Shown: positions 43,189 to 51,821 of the stretch, one piece after another
Position numbering within the stretch: the first letter of the stretch is position 1
Layout of the letters: each line of letters begins with the position of its first letter
From: Lacisediminihabitans profunda
Lineage (GTDB): Bacteria; Actinomycetota; Actinomycetes; Actinomycetales; Microbacteriaceae
DNA: 64,000 nt
Reading direction: 5' to 3'
Assembly (NCBI RefSeq): GCF_008040105.1
Contig: NZ_VRMG01000005.1
Span: 496,001 to 560,000 of the forward strand
The notes under the pieces: generated by a model
What the model was told of the DNA's origin: nothing
The model's input: the letters and a program-made list of their open reading frames with translations, nothing else
The model's database searches: none
Program-made: the position numbers and the translations under genes

Positions 43189-43785
43189 ATGGCCAAGAAA
43201 CGCGAACGGCGGTCCGCGCCGGCACGACCGTACGTTCCGGTTCCCCGCGCCGAGCCCATCACGGTCGAGCACGCCGTCGAGGAGGGCATGCTCATCGCGC
43301 GTTCTGCCCTCACGATGGAGGTGAAGAACCGCATCATCGTCGGGGCGCTTCGCGACGACCTGGCCTTCGATCCGGCCGAGACCGCCGACCTGGTGAAGCG
43401 GGAGCTGGCGGTGCTCTCCCAGGAGCAGGCCGGCTACGCGAGGCGCATGAGCCGGCTCGCCGTCGCCGTGTCCGGGGCGAGGGGGTCGTCGATCCGTGAC
43501 CACGACTACGGGCCGCGCGACTACCGGGCGCTCACCCACCGAGGCAAGATCTACGCCGCACTGTCAGAGGAGCTCGAGCGCCTCGTCGACGACGAGGAAT
43601 TCGTGCAGGAGATCGTGGAGACCGCCAGGGCCCAGGCCTGGGCCGAACTGGGCAGGACGATCGTGGGCCGGCTCGAGCGGGCCATGAGAGTGGACCGGGA
43701 TCCGGACTACGCGATCGACCGAATAGACCGGATGAGGTCGCTCGTCGAGGTCGACCTTGCCGCCCTGGACCGCGGGTCGCGCTAG
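43189..43785 (+). CDS. Conserved hypothetical protein
   Basis: This is a 198-residue soluble, highly charged, mostly helical protein with a basic N-terminus (MAKKRERRSAPARPYVPVPR). The middle includes EEGMLIARSALTMEVKNRII and a central SSIRDHDYGPRDYRALTHRG, and the C-terminus is rich in Asp and Arg pairs (RVDRDPDYAIDRIDRMRSLV). No catalytic pattern, signal peptide or membrane helix is visible. The ATG was chosen as the first in frame after the tmRNA; there is no strong ribosome binding site. I do not recognise a characterised family. Confidence 0.7.
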   Translation: MAKKRERRSAPARPYVPVPRAEPITVEHAVEEGMLIARSALTMEVKNRIIVGALRDDLAFDPAETADLVKRELAVLSQEQAGYARRMSRLAVAVSGARGSSIRDHDYGPRDYRALTHRGKIYAALSEELERLVDDEEFVQEIVETARAQAWAELGRTIVGRLERAMRVDRDPDYAIDRIDRMRSLVEVDLAALDRGSR

Positions 43786-43792
43786 ATCCGGC

Positions 43793-45703
43793 TCATTCCA
43801 CCCGCAGCCAGACGAACTGGTGCGGGGCGAGCAGCAGCCCGCCGGAGAGCAAGAGCCGCGTGCCGGTCACGAGGTCGAGGGCAACCGCGGGCAGCCCGGA
43901 CAGGGTGAGCGCCGCGACTCTCTCCGCGGTGTCGGCGAAGTTCGCGAGCACCACGACCGCCGAGCCGCCATTCCGGCCGGGCCGCTGGTAGCCGAGCACG
44001 TGGTCGTTCTTCGCGTCGAAGGGCACAAGCCGCCCGCCCGCGAACTCGGTGGTGCTCGCCCGGGTGTCGATGAGCCGGCGCAGGCGAGTGAAGATGGCGC
44101 CGGCATCCGTCGTGGGGTCGTTCCGGTGGGAGTAGGCGTCTGCGGGATACTTCGGCCGGCCCACCCATCGGCTGTCGTCCGCATGGGCTGGCACGTCGAG
44201 GTAGCCGTAGTCGTTGAGCTGGCCCACCTCGTCGCCGAGATAGAGCAGTGGGATGCCGCCCGTGCTCAGGATGATCGAATGGGCGAGCAGCACCCTGTCG
44301 ATGGCCTGCGGGTCGTGGGCCTCGAGGCCGGCGAGGGATGCCGTGGTGCCGGAGATGCGGCAATCCCCGGTGCGCGGGTTGTCCTGGAACGGCACGCCGC
44401 GCGCGAAGCTGCCCTCGAACCGGTTGACGAAGAAGGCGTTGAGGAATCGCCGGTGTTCGGATCCGTTGATGCCGAGTTCGGCGACGTCTTCGTCGGCGAA
44501 GGTCCAGCCGATGTCGTCGTGGCTGCGCACGTAGTTGACCCAGGCCGTGCCCGGCGCGATCTCGTGTCGCCGGTCGAGGGCCTGGGACAGCATCCGCACA
44601 TCCCGGGTGGCGAGCGAGCTCCAGATCAGCGCCATCTGCAGCGGGTTGTAGCTGAGCTGGCACTCCTTCTCGTCGATGTATTCCACGACCTGGTCGGGAT
44701 GCACGATCGCCTCAGACTTGAAGAGCAGCGACGGCGCGGCGATTCGACACACCGCGTTGAAGGCCTGGATGAGCCAATGCGCCTGCGGCAGGTTCTCGCA
44801 CGAGGTGCCGAGCTCCTTCCAGATGAACGCCACGGCGTCCATCCGCAGCACGTCCACGCCCTGGTTGGCGAGGAAGAGCATTTCGGCCGCCATCGCCCGG
44901 AACACCGCCGGGTTGCGGTAGTTGAGGTCCCACTGGAACGAATGGAAGGTGGTCCACACCCATCGGCCGTCGTCCAGCCGCACGAACGAGCCGGGATGGT
45001 CGTCGGGGAAGATCTCCCGCACGGTCTGCTCGTAGGCGTCCGGCATCTCCCGGTCCGGGAAGATCCAGTAGAAGGCCTCGTGCTCCGGATCGCCGGCGAG
45101 TGCCTTCCGCGCCCACTCGTGCTCGTCGGAGGTGTGATTGAAGATGAAGTCGACGACGAGGGAGATGCCGTTTTCTCGCAGCTCCGCGGTGAGGGCGGCG
45201 AGTTCGGCCATGGTTCCGAGGGCGGGGTTGACGGCGCGATAGCTCGAGACGGCATAGCCGCCGTCGGAATTCTCCGCCGGTGCGAGGAAGAGCGGCATGA
45301 GGTGCAGGTAGGTGAGGCCGAGTTCGCGGAAGTACGGGATCCTGGACCGGATGCCGGAGAGGTCGCCCGCGTAGAGGTCGACGTAGCAGACTCCACCCAG
45401 CATTCGGTTGGACTGGAACCAGTCGGGAGTGGCCGCACGTCTCGAGTCGATGGCCTTGAGGTCCGCCGACCGGTCCTGCCAGGAGTTCGCCGCGTCGATC
45501 GTCAGCAGCGTGAGTTGCTCGACAGCCTCCGGGCCGTCGCCGTAGATGTCACGGAAGAGCCGTTCGAGCCGGGGGAACTCGGTGTCGAGGCGCCTCTCGA
45601 GCGACCTCCAGTCCTCATCCGTGGTGGTGTCGCGGCGGACGGCCGAGACTCGGTGCAGGAGGGGAAGCGTCGTCGCTTCCGTCCGCTCGTCAGTGGGGGA
45701 CAC
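43793..45703 (-). CDS. Amylosucrase (GH13 family)
   Basis: This enzyme splits sucrose and transfers glucose onto a growing alpha-1,4-glucan. The 636 residues match amylosucrase length, with an N-terminal helical domain. GH13 landmarks: [18 protein letters not shown], the nucleophile Asp in [16 protein letters not shown], the acid/base Glu in [13 protein letters not shown], and the amylosucrase-type [10 protein letters not shown] with the third catalytic Asp. There is no signal peptide, so it acts inside the cell. The GTG at 45703 is seven bases after TACACT; the frame is open 39 codons further upstream. It is divergent from the hydroxybutyrate dehydrogenase gene. Confidence 0.88.
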   Translation of the reverse strand: MSPTDERTEATTLPLLHRVSAVRRDTTTDEDWRSLERRLDTEFPRLERLFRDIYGDGPEAVEQLTLLTIDAANSWQDRSADLKAIDSRRAATPDWFQSNRMLGGVCYVDLYAGDLSGIRSRIPYFRELGLTYLHLMPLFLAPAENSDGGYAVSSYRAVNPALGTMAELAALTAELRENGISLVVDFIFNHTSDEHEWARKALAGDPEHEAFYWIFPDREMPDAYEQTVREIFPDDHPGSFVRLDDGRWVWTTFHSFQWDLNYRNPAVFRAMAAEMLFLANQGVDVLRMDAVAFIWKELGTSCENLPQAHWLIQAFNAVCRIAAPSLLFKSEAIVHPDQVVEYIDEKECQLSYNPLQMALIWSSLATRDVRMLSQALDRRHEIAPGTAWVNYVRSHDDIGWTFADEDVAELGINGSEHRRFLNAFFVNRFEGSFARGVPFQDNPRTGDCRISGTTASLAGLEAHDPQAIDRVLLAHSIILSTGGIPLLYLGDEVGQLNDYGYLDVPAHADDSRWVGRPKYPADAYSHRNDPTTDAGAIFTRLRRLIDTRASTTEFAGGRLVPFDAKNDHVLGYQRPGRNGGSAVVVLANFADTAERVAALTLSGLPAVALDLVTGTRLLLSGGLLLAPHQFVWLRVE

Positions 45704-45710
45704 GACTGCA

Positions 45711-45716
45711 AGTGTA
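45711..45716 (-). promoter_or_regulatory. -10 box TACACT, leaderless amylosucrase start
   Basis: TACACT on the minus strand ends seven bases before the GTG at 45703 and decides the start. Confidence 0.55.
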
Positions 45717-45798
45717 TTGCCGCGGCGACCCTCCCGGCCGGGACGCTGCGCGCCGAACGGTACTGCAGTTCTGCAGATGCGCAGTGCGAATACGCCGG

Positions 45799-45827
45799 TT
45801 GACCGGTGTTCCAAGTGCATGAATACT
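45799..45827 (+). promoter_or_regulatory. Promoter of the hydroxybutyrate dehydrogenase gene (TTGACC-17-AATACT)
   Basis: TTGACC and AATACT are 17 bases apart, followed by CAT. The same architecture with an identical -10 box and downstream CA is found before the MHS transporter gene at 47690. Confidence 0.65.
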
Positions 45828-45903
45828 CATTAGGTCCTCTCCGGAATCGAAAATGGTGCGGCCACCACTCGGAGACGTCGACGTCGACAAGGAAAGAGCA
45901 CCG

Positions 45904-46710
45904 ATGAGCGACCCCAGACCGTCCGCCGGCACCGACTCGATGGCTGGAGGCGGGCCGCTCGGCGGGAGCCGGGCCTTCGTGACCGGCGGCGCAAGCGGCA
46001 TCGGGGCCGCCGCCGCCCGGGCCCTTGCGACACGCGGCGCCCACGTGGTGGTGGCCGATATCGATGCCGTCGGCGCCGCGGAGCTCGCCGCCGAGATCGG
46101 GGGGTCGTCGTGGGCGATCGACCTGCTCGATGCCGACGCCCTCGGGGATGGCGCGCTCGCCGAGGCTCTCGACGGGGTGGACATCCTCGTCAACAACGCG
46201 GGCATCCAGCGCATCGGCCCGATCCAGGACTTCGACCCGCGCGACTTCCGTCGCATCATCTCCCTCATGCTCGAGGCGCCGTTCCTCCTGATCAGGGCGG
46301 CGCTTCCCGGCATGTACGAGCGGGGCTTCGGACGCATCATCAACGTGTCGTCCGTTCACGGGATCCGCGCGTCGCCGTTCAAGGCGGCCTACGTCTCGGC
46401 GAAGCACGGTCTCGAGGGGCTGTCGAAGGTCACCGCCCTGGAGGGCGGGCCGTTCGGCGTCACGAGCAATTGCGTGAGTCCCGGCTACGTGCGCACCCCG
46501 CTCGTGGAGAAGCAGCTCGCCGAGCAGGCTCTCGCCCACGGCATCCCGGAGTCCGAGGTGCTCGAGAGGGTGATGTTGACCGAGAGCGCGATCAAGAGGC
46601 TCGTCGAGCCGGAGGAGGTCGCCTCGCTCGTGGCCTGGCTGGCCTCCCGGGAGGCCGCGATGGTCACCGGAGCGAGCTACACGATGGATGGCGGCTGGTC
46701 GGCGCGCTGA
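45904..46710 (+). CDS. 3-hydroxybutyrate dehydrogenase (SDR family)
   Basis: This short-chain dehydrogenase of 268 residues should interconvert 3-hydroxybutyrate and acetoacetate with NAD. The cofactor motif is VTGGASGIGAAAARAL, then ILVNNAGIQ. The catalytic Ser lies in INVSSVHGI and the Tyr-Lys pair in AAYVSAKHGLEGL. The run SPFKAAYVSAKHGLEGLSKV plus SNCVSPGYVRTPLVEKQ is characteristic of bacterial 3-hydroxybutyrate dehydrogenases. The ATG has AAGGAAAG upstream. Its last 34 bases overlap the 3' end of the convergent LysR gene. It shares a promoter type with the MHS transporter on the other side of LysR. Confidence 0.85.
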   Translation: MSDPRPSAGTDSMAGGGPLGGSRAFVTGGASGIGAAAARALATRGAHVVVADIDAVGAAELAAEIGGSSWAIDLLDADALGDGALAEALDGVDILVNNAGIQRIGPIQDFDPRDFRRIISLMLEAPFLLIRAALPGMYERGFGRIINVSSVHGIRASPFKAAYVSAKHGLEGLSKVTALEGGPFGVTSNCVSPGYVRTPLVEKQLAEQALAHGIPESEVLERVMLTESAIKRLVEPEEVASLVAWLASREAAMVTGASYTMDGGWSAR

Positions 46711-47639
46711 TCGATCTGCGGCGTCGGCTCGGCCGCGGTGCCCATCAGCTCGGTCTGGAACGCCCGAGTCTGCGCCCGCAGCGCGTCGGCGACCGCGGCG
46801 ACTGCCGGCTGCCGAAGGGACTCCGACCGCAGCACCATCCAATAGGGGAGCATCTCGGCGAAGTCACCGGGCAGCAGGCGCACGAGGTCCGGGTGCGGGT
46901 CGGCCATGAAGCACGGCAGGAATCCGATGCCGGCTCCCACCCTCGCCGCCTCCACGTGCACGAACACGTTCGTGGAGCTGATCGAGTCGCGCATCGTCGG
47001 CACGAGCCGCCGGGGCGCGTCGAGGTCGTCCACCTGCAGCATCGAATCCACGAAGTAGACGAGCGGATGCGCGATGAGTTCGTCCACGGTGGTGGGAGTG
47101 CCGTGCTCGGCCAGATAGTCGCGCGAGGCGTACATGCCGAGGACGTAGTCGCCGAGCTTGATCGCCTCTGCGCGATGCACCTGCGGTTCGCCGACCACGA
47201 TCTCGATGTCGAGCCCTGATCGGTGCTGCATGGCCCGTCGGGTGACGGTGACGATCTCCACGCTGAGGGTGGGGTTGTCGCGCTGCAGGGCGGCGATCGC
47301 GGGTGCGGCGATGTACGCGCTGAACCCGTCGGTCGCCGACATCCGCACCACGCCGGTGAGCTGGCGCGCCTCCCCGGGCGAGCCGCCGAGCAGCGACACC
47401 GCGGACTCCACGTCCTCGGCGGCCCGGACCGCTCGGCGCCCGAGGTCGGTGAGCTCCCAGCCCCCGATGGTGCGGGAGAGCACCCGTCCCGCCAGGGACT
47501 TCTCGAGGGCGCCGATCCGGCGCGAGACCGTGGTGTGATTGAGGCCGAGGCTGTCGGCCGCGGTGGTGAATCGTCCGGTGCGCGAGACGGCGAGCAGGAT
47601 GAGAAGGTCGTCGGGATGGGGCGGGGGCGGAGGCGACAT
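46677..47639 (-). CDS. LysR-family transcriptional regulator
   Basis: This 320-residue regulator has an N-terminal winged helix-turn-helix (LILLAVSRTGRFTTAADSLG, then LNHTTVSRRIGALEKSLAGR) and a LysR substrate domain (GVVRMSATDGFSAYIAAPAI onward). LysR proteins act from divergent promoters, and here the partner is the MHS transporter gene; the dehydrogenase gene on the other side is probably also a target. The ATG at 47639 is seven bases after TATGCT, so the transcript should be leaderless. The gene overlaps the dehydrogenase gene tail to tail. Confidence 0.9.
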   Translation of the reverse strand: MSPPPPPHPDDLLILLAVSRTGRFTTAADSLGLNHTTVSRRIGALEKSLAGRVLSRTIGGWELTDLGRRAVRAAEDVESAVSLLGGSPGEARQLTGVVRMSATDGFSAYIAAPAIAALQRDNPTLSVEIVTVTRRAMQHRSGLDIEIVVGEPQVHRAEAIKLGDYVLGMYASRDYLAEHGTPTTVDELIAHPLVYFVDSMLQVDDLDAPRRLVPTMRDSISSTNVFVHVEAARVGAGIGFLPCFMADPHPDLVRLLPGDFAEMLPYWMVLRSESLRQPAVAAVADALRAQTRAFQTELMGTAAEPTPQIDQRADQPPSIV

Positions 47640-47646
47640 CGGATCC

Positions 47647-47652
47647 AGCATA
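47647..47652 (-). promoter_or_regulatory. -10 box TATGCT, leaderless LysR gene
   Basis: TATGCT on the minus strand ends seven bases before the ATG at 47639; an in-frame ATG lies inside the box and is not the likely start. Confidence 0.5.
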
Positions 47653-47662
47653 TCTGCAAGTA

Positions 47663-47679
47663 TGCACACGAAATGTGCG
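47663..47679. promoter_or_regulatory. Candidate LysR binding site GCACA-N5-TGTGC
   Basis: An inverted repeat GCACA CGAAA TGTGC (47664-47678) is centred about 54 bases before the predicted transcription start of the MHS gene, the usual position of a LysR recognition site, and close to the LysR gene's own promoter. Confidence 0.5.
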
Positions 47680-47689
47680 CAAGTGGTCA

Positions 47690-47718
47690 TTGATGCCCAC
47701 CAACTCTGCAGGAATACT
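47690..47718 (+). promoter_or_regulatory. Promoter of the MHS transporter gene (TTGATG-17-AATACT)
   Basis: TTGATG and AATACT are 17 bases apart, followed by CAG. It closely matches the dehydrogenase promoter at 45799. Confidence 0.6.
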
Positions 47719-47798
47719 CAGTGGAGCCCAGTCGCGCAGCACTCGAGAGCGGCGGGTTCCCACGACAGGTGTCAGCGACGACACCGAAGGAGACTCAG

Positions 47799-49202
47799 AT
47801 GATCGTCAGCAGCAGCGCCGAAACCGTCGAAACGGGACGCGGGGGACCGCGGGGCGGCGATGCCGAGACCTCCGGGCTCAGGAAGATCGTTGCCGCATCC
47901 ATGGCCGGCACCGTGGTGGAGTGGTACGAGTTCTTCCTCTACGCGACCGCGGCCAGCCTCGTCTTCGGCACCTTCTTCTTCCCCAACGCGGGAACCCAGC
48001 TCGACGGCATCATCGCCGCCTTCCTCACCTATGCTGTCGGCTTCATTGCGCGCCCCATCGGCGGCATCGTGTTCGGCCAGATCGGCGACCGTCTCGGCCG
48101 CAAGCACACCCTGCAGGTGACGATCATCCTCGTGGGTGTCGCCACCTTCCTCATGGGCTGCCTGCCCGGCTACACCACCATCGGCTACTGGGCGCCGGCG
48201 CTGCTCGTGGCCCTGCGCTTCATCCAGGGCTTCGCAGTCGGCGGAGAGTGGGGCGGCGCTGTGCTGTTGGTTGCCGAGCACAGCCCGGACAAGTCCCGTG
48301 GATTCTGGTCGAGCTGGCCGCAGGCGGCGGTGCCCGTGGGCAACCTCCTCGCGACCCTCGTGCTGCTGACGATGTCGTGGATCCTCCCCTCCGACCAGTT
48401 CCTCGGCTGGGGCTGGAGGGTCGCGTTCTGGCTCTCCGCCATCATCGTGCTCATCGGCTACTACATCCGCACCCACGTGAGCGAGGCGCCGATCTTCCTC
48501 GAGGCGCGCGCCCAGGTGGAGGCCGAGAAGGCGATCAGCTACGGCGTCGGCGAGGTCATCCGCAAGTACCCGAAGGGAATCCTCCAGGCGATGGGCCTGC
48601 GGTTCGCGGAGAACATCCTCTACTACATCATCGTGAGCTTCTCGATCGTCTACCTGGTCACGGTTCACCAGTACAACACCAGCCAGCTGCTGCTCGCCCT
48701 GCTGATCGCGCACGCGGTGCACTTCCTCGTGATCCCCCAGATCGGCCGCCTCTCCGACCGGATCGGCCGCAAGCCGGTCTACCTCATCGGGGCGGTGCTC
48801 GGCGCCACCTGGGCGTTCTTCGCCTTCCCGATGTTCGACACCCTCAACCCGGTGGTCATCGTGATCGCCATCACCATCGGCCTGTGCTTCCACGCCTTCA
48901 TGTATGCCGGCCAGCCGGCCATCATGTCGGAGATGTTCCCCACCCGCATGCGGTACTCGGGGGTCTCGCTCGGCTACCAGGTCACGTCGATCCTCGCCGG
49001 GTCTCTCGCCCCGATCATCGCGACGGCGCTGCTGCAGCAGTACAAGTCCTGGCTGCCGGTGGCCATCTACATCGTGATCGCCTGCGCCATCACGGCGTTC
49101 ACCGTGATCACGCTGCGCGAGACCACGGGAGTCTCGCTGCGGGACGTGGACTTCGCCGACGCGAAGAAGCACGGACTCGCGACCGCGCAGCGCACGGTCT
49201 AG
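47799..49202 (+). CDS. MHS-family metabolite:H+ symporter (MFS)
   Basis: This is a 467-residue, twelve-helix importer. The MHS signature is plain: AASMAGTVVEWYEFFLYATA, GGIVFGQIGDRLGRKHTL, LRFIQGFAVGGEWGGAVLL and VGNLLATLVLL. Family members bring in organic acids and osmolytes such as dicarboxylates, shikimate or betaine. Next to the hydroxybutyrate dehydrogenase, uptake of a short hydroxy or keto acid is plausible but not shown. The ATG has AAGGAG six bases upstream. A stem-loop follows the stop codon. Confidence 0.88.
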   Translation: MIVSSSAETVETGRGGPRGGDAETSGLRKIVAASMAGTVVEWYEFFLYATAASLVFGTFFFPNAGTQLDGIIAAFLTYAVGFIARPIGGIVFGQIGDRLGRKHTLQVTIILVGVATFLMGCLPGYTTIGYWAPALLVALRFIQGFAVGGEWGGAVLLVAEHSPDKSRGFWSSWPQAAVPVGNLLATLVLLTMSWILPSDQFLGWGWRVAFWLSAIIVLIGYYIRTHVSEAPIFLEARAQVEAEKAISYGVGEVIRKYPKGILQAMGLRFAENILYYIIVSFSIVYLVTVHQYNTSQLLLALLIAHAVHFLVIPQIGRLSDRIGRKPVYLIGAVLGATWAFFAFPMFDTLNPVVIVIAITIGLCFHAFMYAGQPAIMSEMFPTRMRYSGVSLGYQVTSILAGSLAPIIATALLQQYKSWLPVAIYIVIACAITAFTVITLRETTGVSLRDVDFADAKKHGLATAQRTV

Positions 49203-49217
49203 CGACACCGATCGACG

Positions 49218-49249
49218 GAGTGCGGTCGCCCCTCGGGGTGGCCGCACTC
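49218..49249 (+). terminator. Stem-loop after the MHS gene
   Basis: GAGTGCGGTCGCCCC pairs with GGGGTGGCCGCACTC (15 bp with two G-U pairs) around a very tight loop, 16 bases after the stop codon. No T-run follows, as is usual in high-GC genomes. Confidence 0.7.
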
Positions 49250-49347
49250 GTGCCGTGTTCGGCGTGCACTGTCGGGCGCGCTGTGTTTCGGCCGACCGGT
49301 CTGGCAAGCTGGAGTCAGCATCCGCCGGCCGGGAGAGGACGGGCATC

Positions 49348-49854
49348 ATGACCGCGCAGTCCAGATCCGTCGTCGTCGGCATCGTGCCGGGGCAATCGGA
49401 TGACGTGGTGCTTCAGGCCGCGTTGTTCGCCGGCCGATTCGAGGCCGAACTCGTCTGCGCGTTCGTGGAGACGAGCCGCTACGTGGTGGAGGAACTGGCC
49501 GACGGGAGCGTGCGATCGCTTCCCTTCGACCCCGACCTGCCCGAACTGCGCGACGAGGTGTTCGACCCGGAACTCGCCGCCCACCTCGAGTCGCTGCTCG
49601 CGGCACGGAACGTGCGCTGGACCACCCGCGCGCTCGCCGGCGATCCGGCCCGCGCGCTCGGCCACCTCGCGGAGGCAGTCGATGCCGCGATGATCGTCGT
49701 CGGCACCCGGCGCACCTCGCCGAGGCGCGGCATCCGGGAATTCTTCGGCGGCTCGGTCGCGGCCCAGCTCGCCCATCGCCAGCACCGCCCGGTCGTCGTC
49801 ATTCCGCAGGCTCCGGTGTCGATCGAGCAACCGCTGCCCTGGGAACCCGCTTGA
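49348..49854 (+). CDS. Universal stress protein (UspA family)
   Basis: This single-domain Usp has 168 residues. It starts VVVGIVPGQSDDVVLQAALF and has the ATP-site pattern GTRRTSPRRGIREFFGGSVA followed by RPVVVIP. The G-x2-G-x9-G-S motif is modified: the first glycines are replaced (GTRRTS...GG-S), so nucleotide binding is uncertain. The ATG follows GAGAGGAC. It overlaps the first crcB gene by four bases. Confidence 0.88.
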   Translation: MTAQSRSVVVGIVPGQSDDVVLQAALFAGRFEAELVCAFVETSRYVVEELADGSVRSLPFDPDLPELRDEVFDPELAAHLESLLAARNVRWTTRALAGDPARALGHLAEAVDAAMIVVGTRRTSPRRGIREFFGGSVAAQLAHRQHRPVVVIPQAPVSIEQPLPWEPA

Positions 49855-50315
49855 CGGGCAGGGCCCACGACGGCCGCGAGGGTGCGCGGCCCATCCATCT
49901 CCGCTGGCGCTACCTGGGGCTCGTCGCCGCCGGCGGGGCGGTCGGCACGGCGCTGCGCGAGGCCCTCAGCCTGCTGCTGCCTCCCGTCGAGGGCATCGAT
50001 GTCGCCGTGCTCGGCATCAACATCGTCGGGGCCTTCCTGCTCGGGGTGCTGCTGGAGCACCTCGCCAGGCGTGGTGCCGACGAGGGCGGCCGGCGAACCG
50101 CGCGACTGCTGCTCGGCACCGGGGTGCTCGGGGGTTTCACCACCTACAGTGCCCTCGCGGTCGACACGAGCCTCCTCTTCGCGGCCGACCGCGGCTGGCC
50201 CGCGCTGGCCTACGGCCTCGGCTCGGTGCTGGTCGGCGCGCTCGCGGCCTGGGCAGGAATCACCGTCTCGGCCGCCGCCGGGCGGGCGCGTCGCTCGACG
50301 GGGGACGGCGAGTGA
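49851..50315 (+). CDS. crcB: Fluoride channel subunit CrcB/FluC, first copy
   Basis: This small four-helix membrane protein (154 residues) exports fluoride. It has the family pattern GLVAAGGAVGTALREAL, NIVGAFLLGVLLEHL and LGGFTTYSALAVDTSLL, where the Thr/Ser track lines the pore. The start is a TTG overlapping the Usp stop. Actinobacteria often encode two different Fluc subunits that form heterodimers, and a second copy follows immediately. The N-terminal 20 residues are longer and more charged than in the second copy. Confidence 0.9.
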   Translation: MTGRAHDGREGARPIHLRWRYLGLVAAGGAVGTALREALSLLLPPVEGIDVAVLGINIVGAFLLGVLLEHLARRGADEGGRRTARLLLGTGVLGGFTTYSALAVDTSLLFAADRGWPALAYGLGSVLVGALAAWAGITVSAAAGRARRSTGDGE

Positions 50316-50689
50316 ACCCCCTGCTGTTCCTCGCGATCTCGGTCGCGGGCGGCGTCGGAGCCGCCCTCCGGCTCGCCGTCGACGGCATCCTGCGGGCCCG
50401 CATCCGCATCGCGTACCCCTTGGGCACCACGGTGATCAATGTCACGGGCTCGCTCGTGCTCGGCTTCCTCGTCGGCCTCGCGCTCACCGGGGTGCTCTCG
50501 ACCGAGTGGCGGCTCATCCTCGGCACGGGTCTCATGGGCGGCTACACCACCTTCAGCACGGCGAGCGTCGAGACGGTGCGCCTCCTGCAGAGCCGCCGGT
50601 TCGCAGCGGCGCTCGGCACCGGGCTGGGGATGCTCGTGATCTCCGTGCTGGCGGCGAGCCTCGGGCTGTGGGTCGGGTCCCGGTTCTGA
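50312..50689 (+). CDS. crcB: Fluoride channel subunit CrcB/FluC, second copy
   Basis: This is a 125-residue four-helix protein with ISVAGGVGAALRLAVDG, VINVTGSLVLGFLVGLAL and MGGYTTFSTASVETVRLL. The GTG start overlaps the first crcB gene by four bases (GTGA), which supports equal production of the two subunits. I saw no fluoride riboswitch before the operon. Confidence 0.93.
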   Translation: MNPLLFLAISVAGGVGAALRLAVDGILRARIRIAYPLGTTVINVTGSLVLGFLVGLALTGVLSTEWRLILGTGLMGGYTTFSTASVETVRLLQSRRFAAALGTGLGMLVISVLAASLGLWVGSRF

Positions 50690-50692
50690 CCC

Positions 50693-51520
50693 TCAGGCGA
50701 AGCGCCGCAGGACCTGGTCGTGCAGCAGCCCGTTGGTGGCGATCGCCGACCCGTGCCACGGGCCGGGTTCACCGGCCACCGATGTGAAGCGGCCGCCGGC
50801 CTCCTCGACGATCGGGATGAGGGCGGCGATGTCCCACGGCTTCATGTCGTATTCGCCCGCGATCTCCACGAGTCCCTCCGCCACCATCATGTACGGCCAC
50901 ATGTCCCCGTAGTCCCGGCTGCGCCAGACGCTCCTGGCCAGGCCGAGAAACTCGTCGAGCTTGCCCGCCTGCTCCCAGCGCAGGAGACCGCTGCAGCTCA
51001 TCGAGGCGTCGGAGAGGTTGCTCACCGCCGAGACGGCGATCCGCCGCTCGCTCGAACCGGTGCCGGAACCGAGCGAGTCGTCGATGAAGGCGCCGAGCCC
51101 CTTCGCCGCCCACCACCGCTTGCCGAGGGCCGGGGCGCTCACGACGCCGACCACGGGCACCCCGTCGATCGCCAGCGAGATGAGGCTCGCCCAGACCGGG
51201 ACTCCGCGCACGTAGTTGGCGGTGCCGTCGATCGGGTCGATGATCCATTGCCTGGCGGATGCCCCGGTCTCGTCGAGGCTGCCGGGCTCCTCGCCCGCCT
51301 CCTCGCCGAGCACCGAGTCGTGCGGCCTGCTGTCGCGAAGCGCGGCCCGGATCGCCGCCTCGACGGCCTTGTCGGCATCCGTCACGTGGGTCATGTCTGG
51401 CTTCATCGACACGGCGAGATCATTGGCGCGGAAGCGATCCATCGAGATGGCATCGGCCATGTCGGCGAGCTCACGGGCGAGCCTGAGGTCGGACGGGAGG
51501 GAGTATGCGGTGTCGTTCAC
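50693..51520 (-). CDS. hisN: Inositol-monophosphatase-family phosphatase, probably histidinol-phosphatase HisN
   Basis: This 275-residue Mg-dependent phosphatase has the metal-site motifs LGEEAGEE, WIIDPIDGTANYVRG and WDIAALIPIVEEAGGRF. In Actinobacteria proteins of this subgroup serve as histidinol-phosphatase in histidine synthesis, and the DPIDGTANYVRGVP form fits, but inositol or other phosphates remain possible. The GTG at 51520 has TAGCCT six bases upstream and is probably leaderless. It is convergent with the crcB pair. Confidence 0.82.
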   Translation of the reverse strand: MNDTAYSLPSDLRLARELADMADAISMDRFRANDLAVSMKPDMTHVTDADKAVEAAIRAALRDSRPHDSVLGEEAGEEPGSLDETGASARQWIIDPIDGTANYVRGVPVWASLISLAIDGVPVVGVVSAPALGKRWWAAKGLGAFIDDSLGSGTGSSERRIAVSAVSNLSDASMSCSGLLRWEQAGKLDEFLGLARSVWRSRDYGDMWPYMMVAEGLVEIAGEYDMKPWDIAALIPIVEEAGGRFTSVAGEPGPWHGSAIATNGLLHDQVLRRFA

Positions 51521-51526
51521 GCCTCA

Positions 51527-51532
51527 AGGCTA
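51527..51532 (-). promoter_or_regulatory. -10 box TAGCCT, leaderless hisN-like gene
   Basis: TAGCCT on the minus strand ends six bases before the GTG at 51520. Confidence 0.5.
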
Positions 51533-51589
51533 TGGCAGGCGAGCCCGTCGGCCGGTCCGCGCGCCCCCGCATCCTCCAGCTCCCGCCTG

Positions 51590-51698
51590 CCTCTTCCCGT
51601 CCGTTTCCCTCCCTTTCCCCTCCCGTTTCTCTTCCGTTTCCCTCCCTTCCCTTCCCTTTTCCCGTCCGTTTCCCTCCCTTTCCCTCCCTTTCCCTTCC
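51590..51698 (+). repeat. Polypyrimidine tract of short CCCTTT/TTCCC units
   Basis: About 108 bases are almost pure C and T, broken only by a few single G residues, in irregular copies of CCGTTTCCCTCCCTTTCCC. It lies in the 301-base gap between the hisN-like and rsgA genes, which holds no gene. Confidence 0.9.
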
Positions 51699-51794
51699 GA
51701 AATCCATGCAATCCGTGCCGACACGCCGCGGCGCAGCACCAACACGCCGAGGTGGGGTCAGGAATGCATGGATTTCGGAAGGGGAAGGGAGGGA
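51681..51794. repeat. Long inverted repeat (18 bp perfect, about 30 bp overall) with 54-base loop
   Basis: CCTTCCGAAATCCATGCA (51693-51710) and its exact reverse complement (51765-51782) are extended outward by polypyrimidine and polypurine arms to about 30 bp with one wobble pair. The loop is 54 bases. It lies directly downstream of rsgA and upstream of the hisN-like gene, both read leftward. Confidence 0.92.
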
Positions 51795-51821
51795 GGAGGA
51801 GGAGGAGGGAGGGAGCGGCGG

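Noticed and set aside
49855-50316. Possible fluoride riboswitch before the crcB pair
   Set aside because: The first crcB gene overlaps the stress-protein gene by four bases, and the region before that gene shows no fluoride-riboswitch core.
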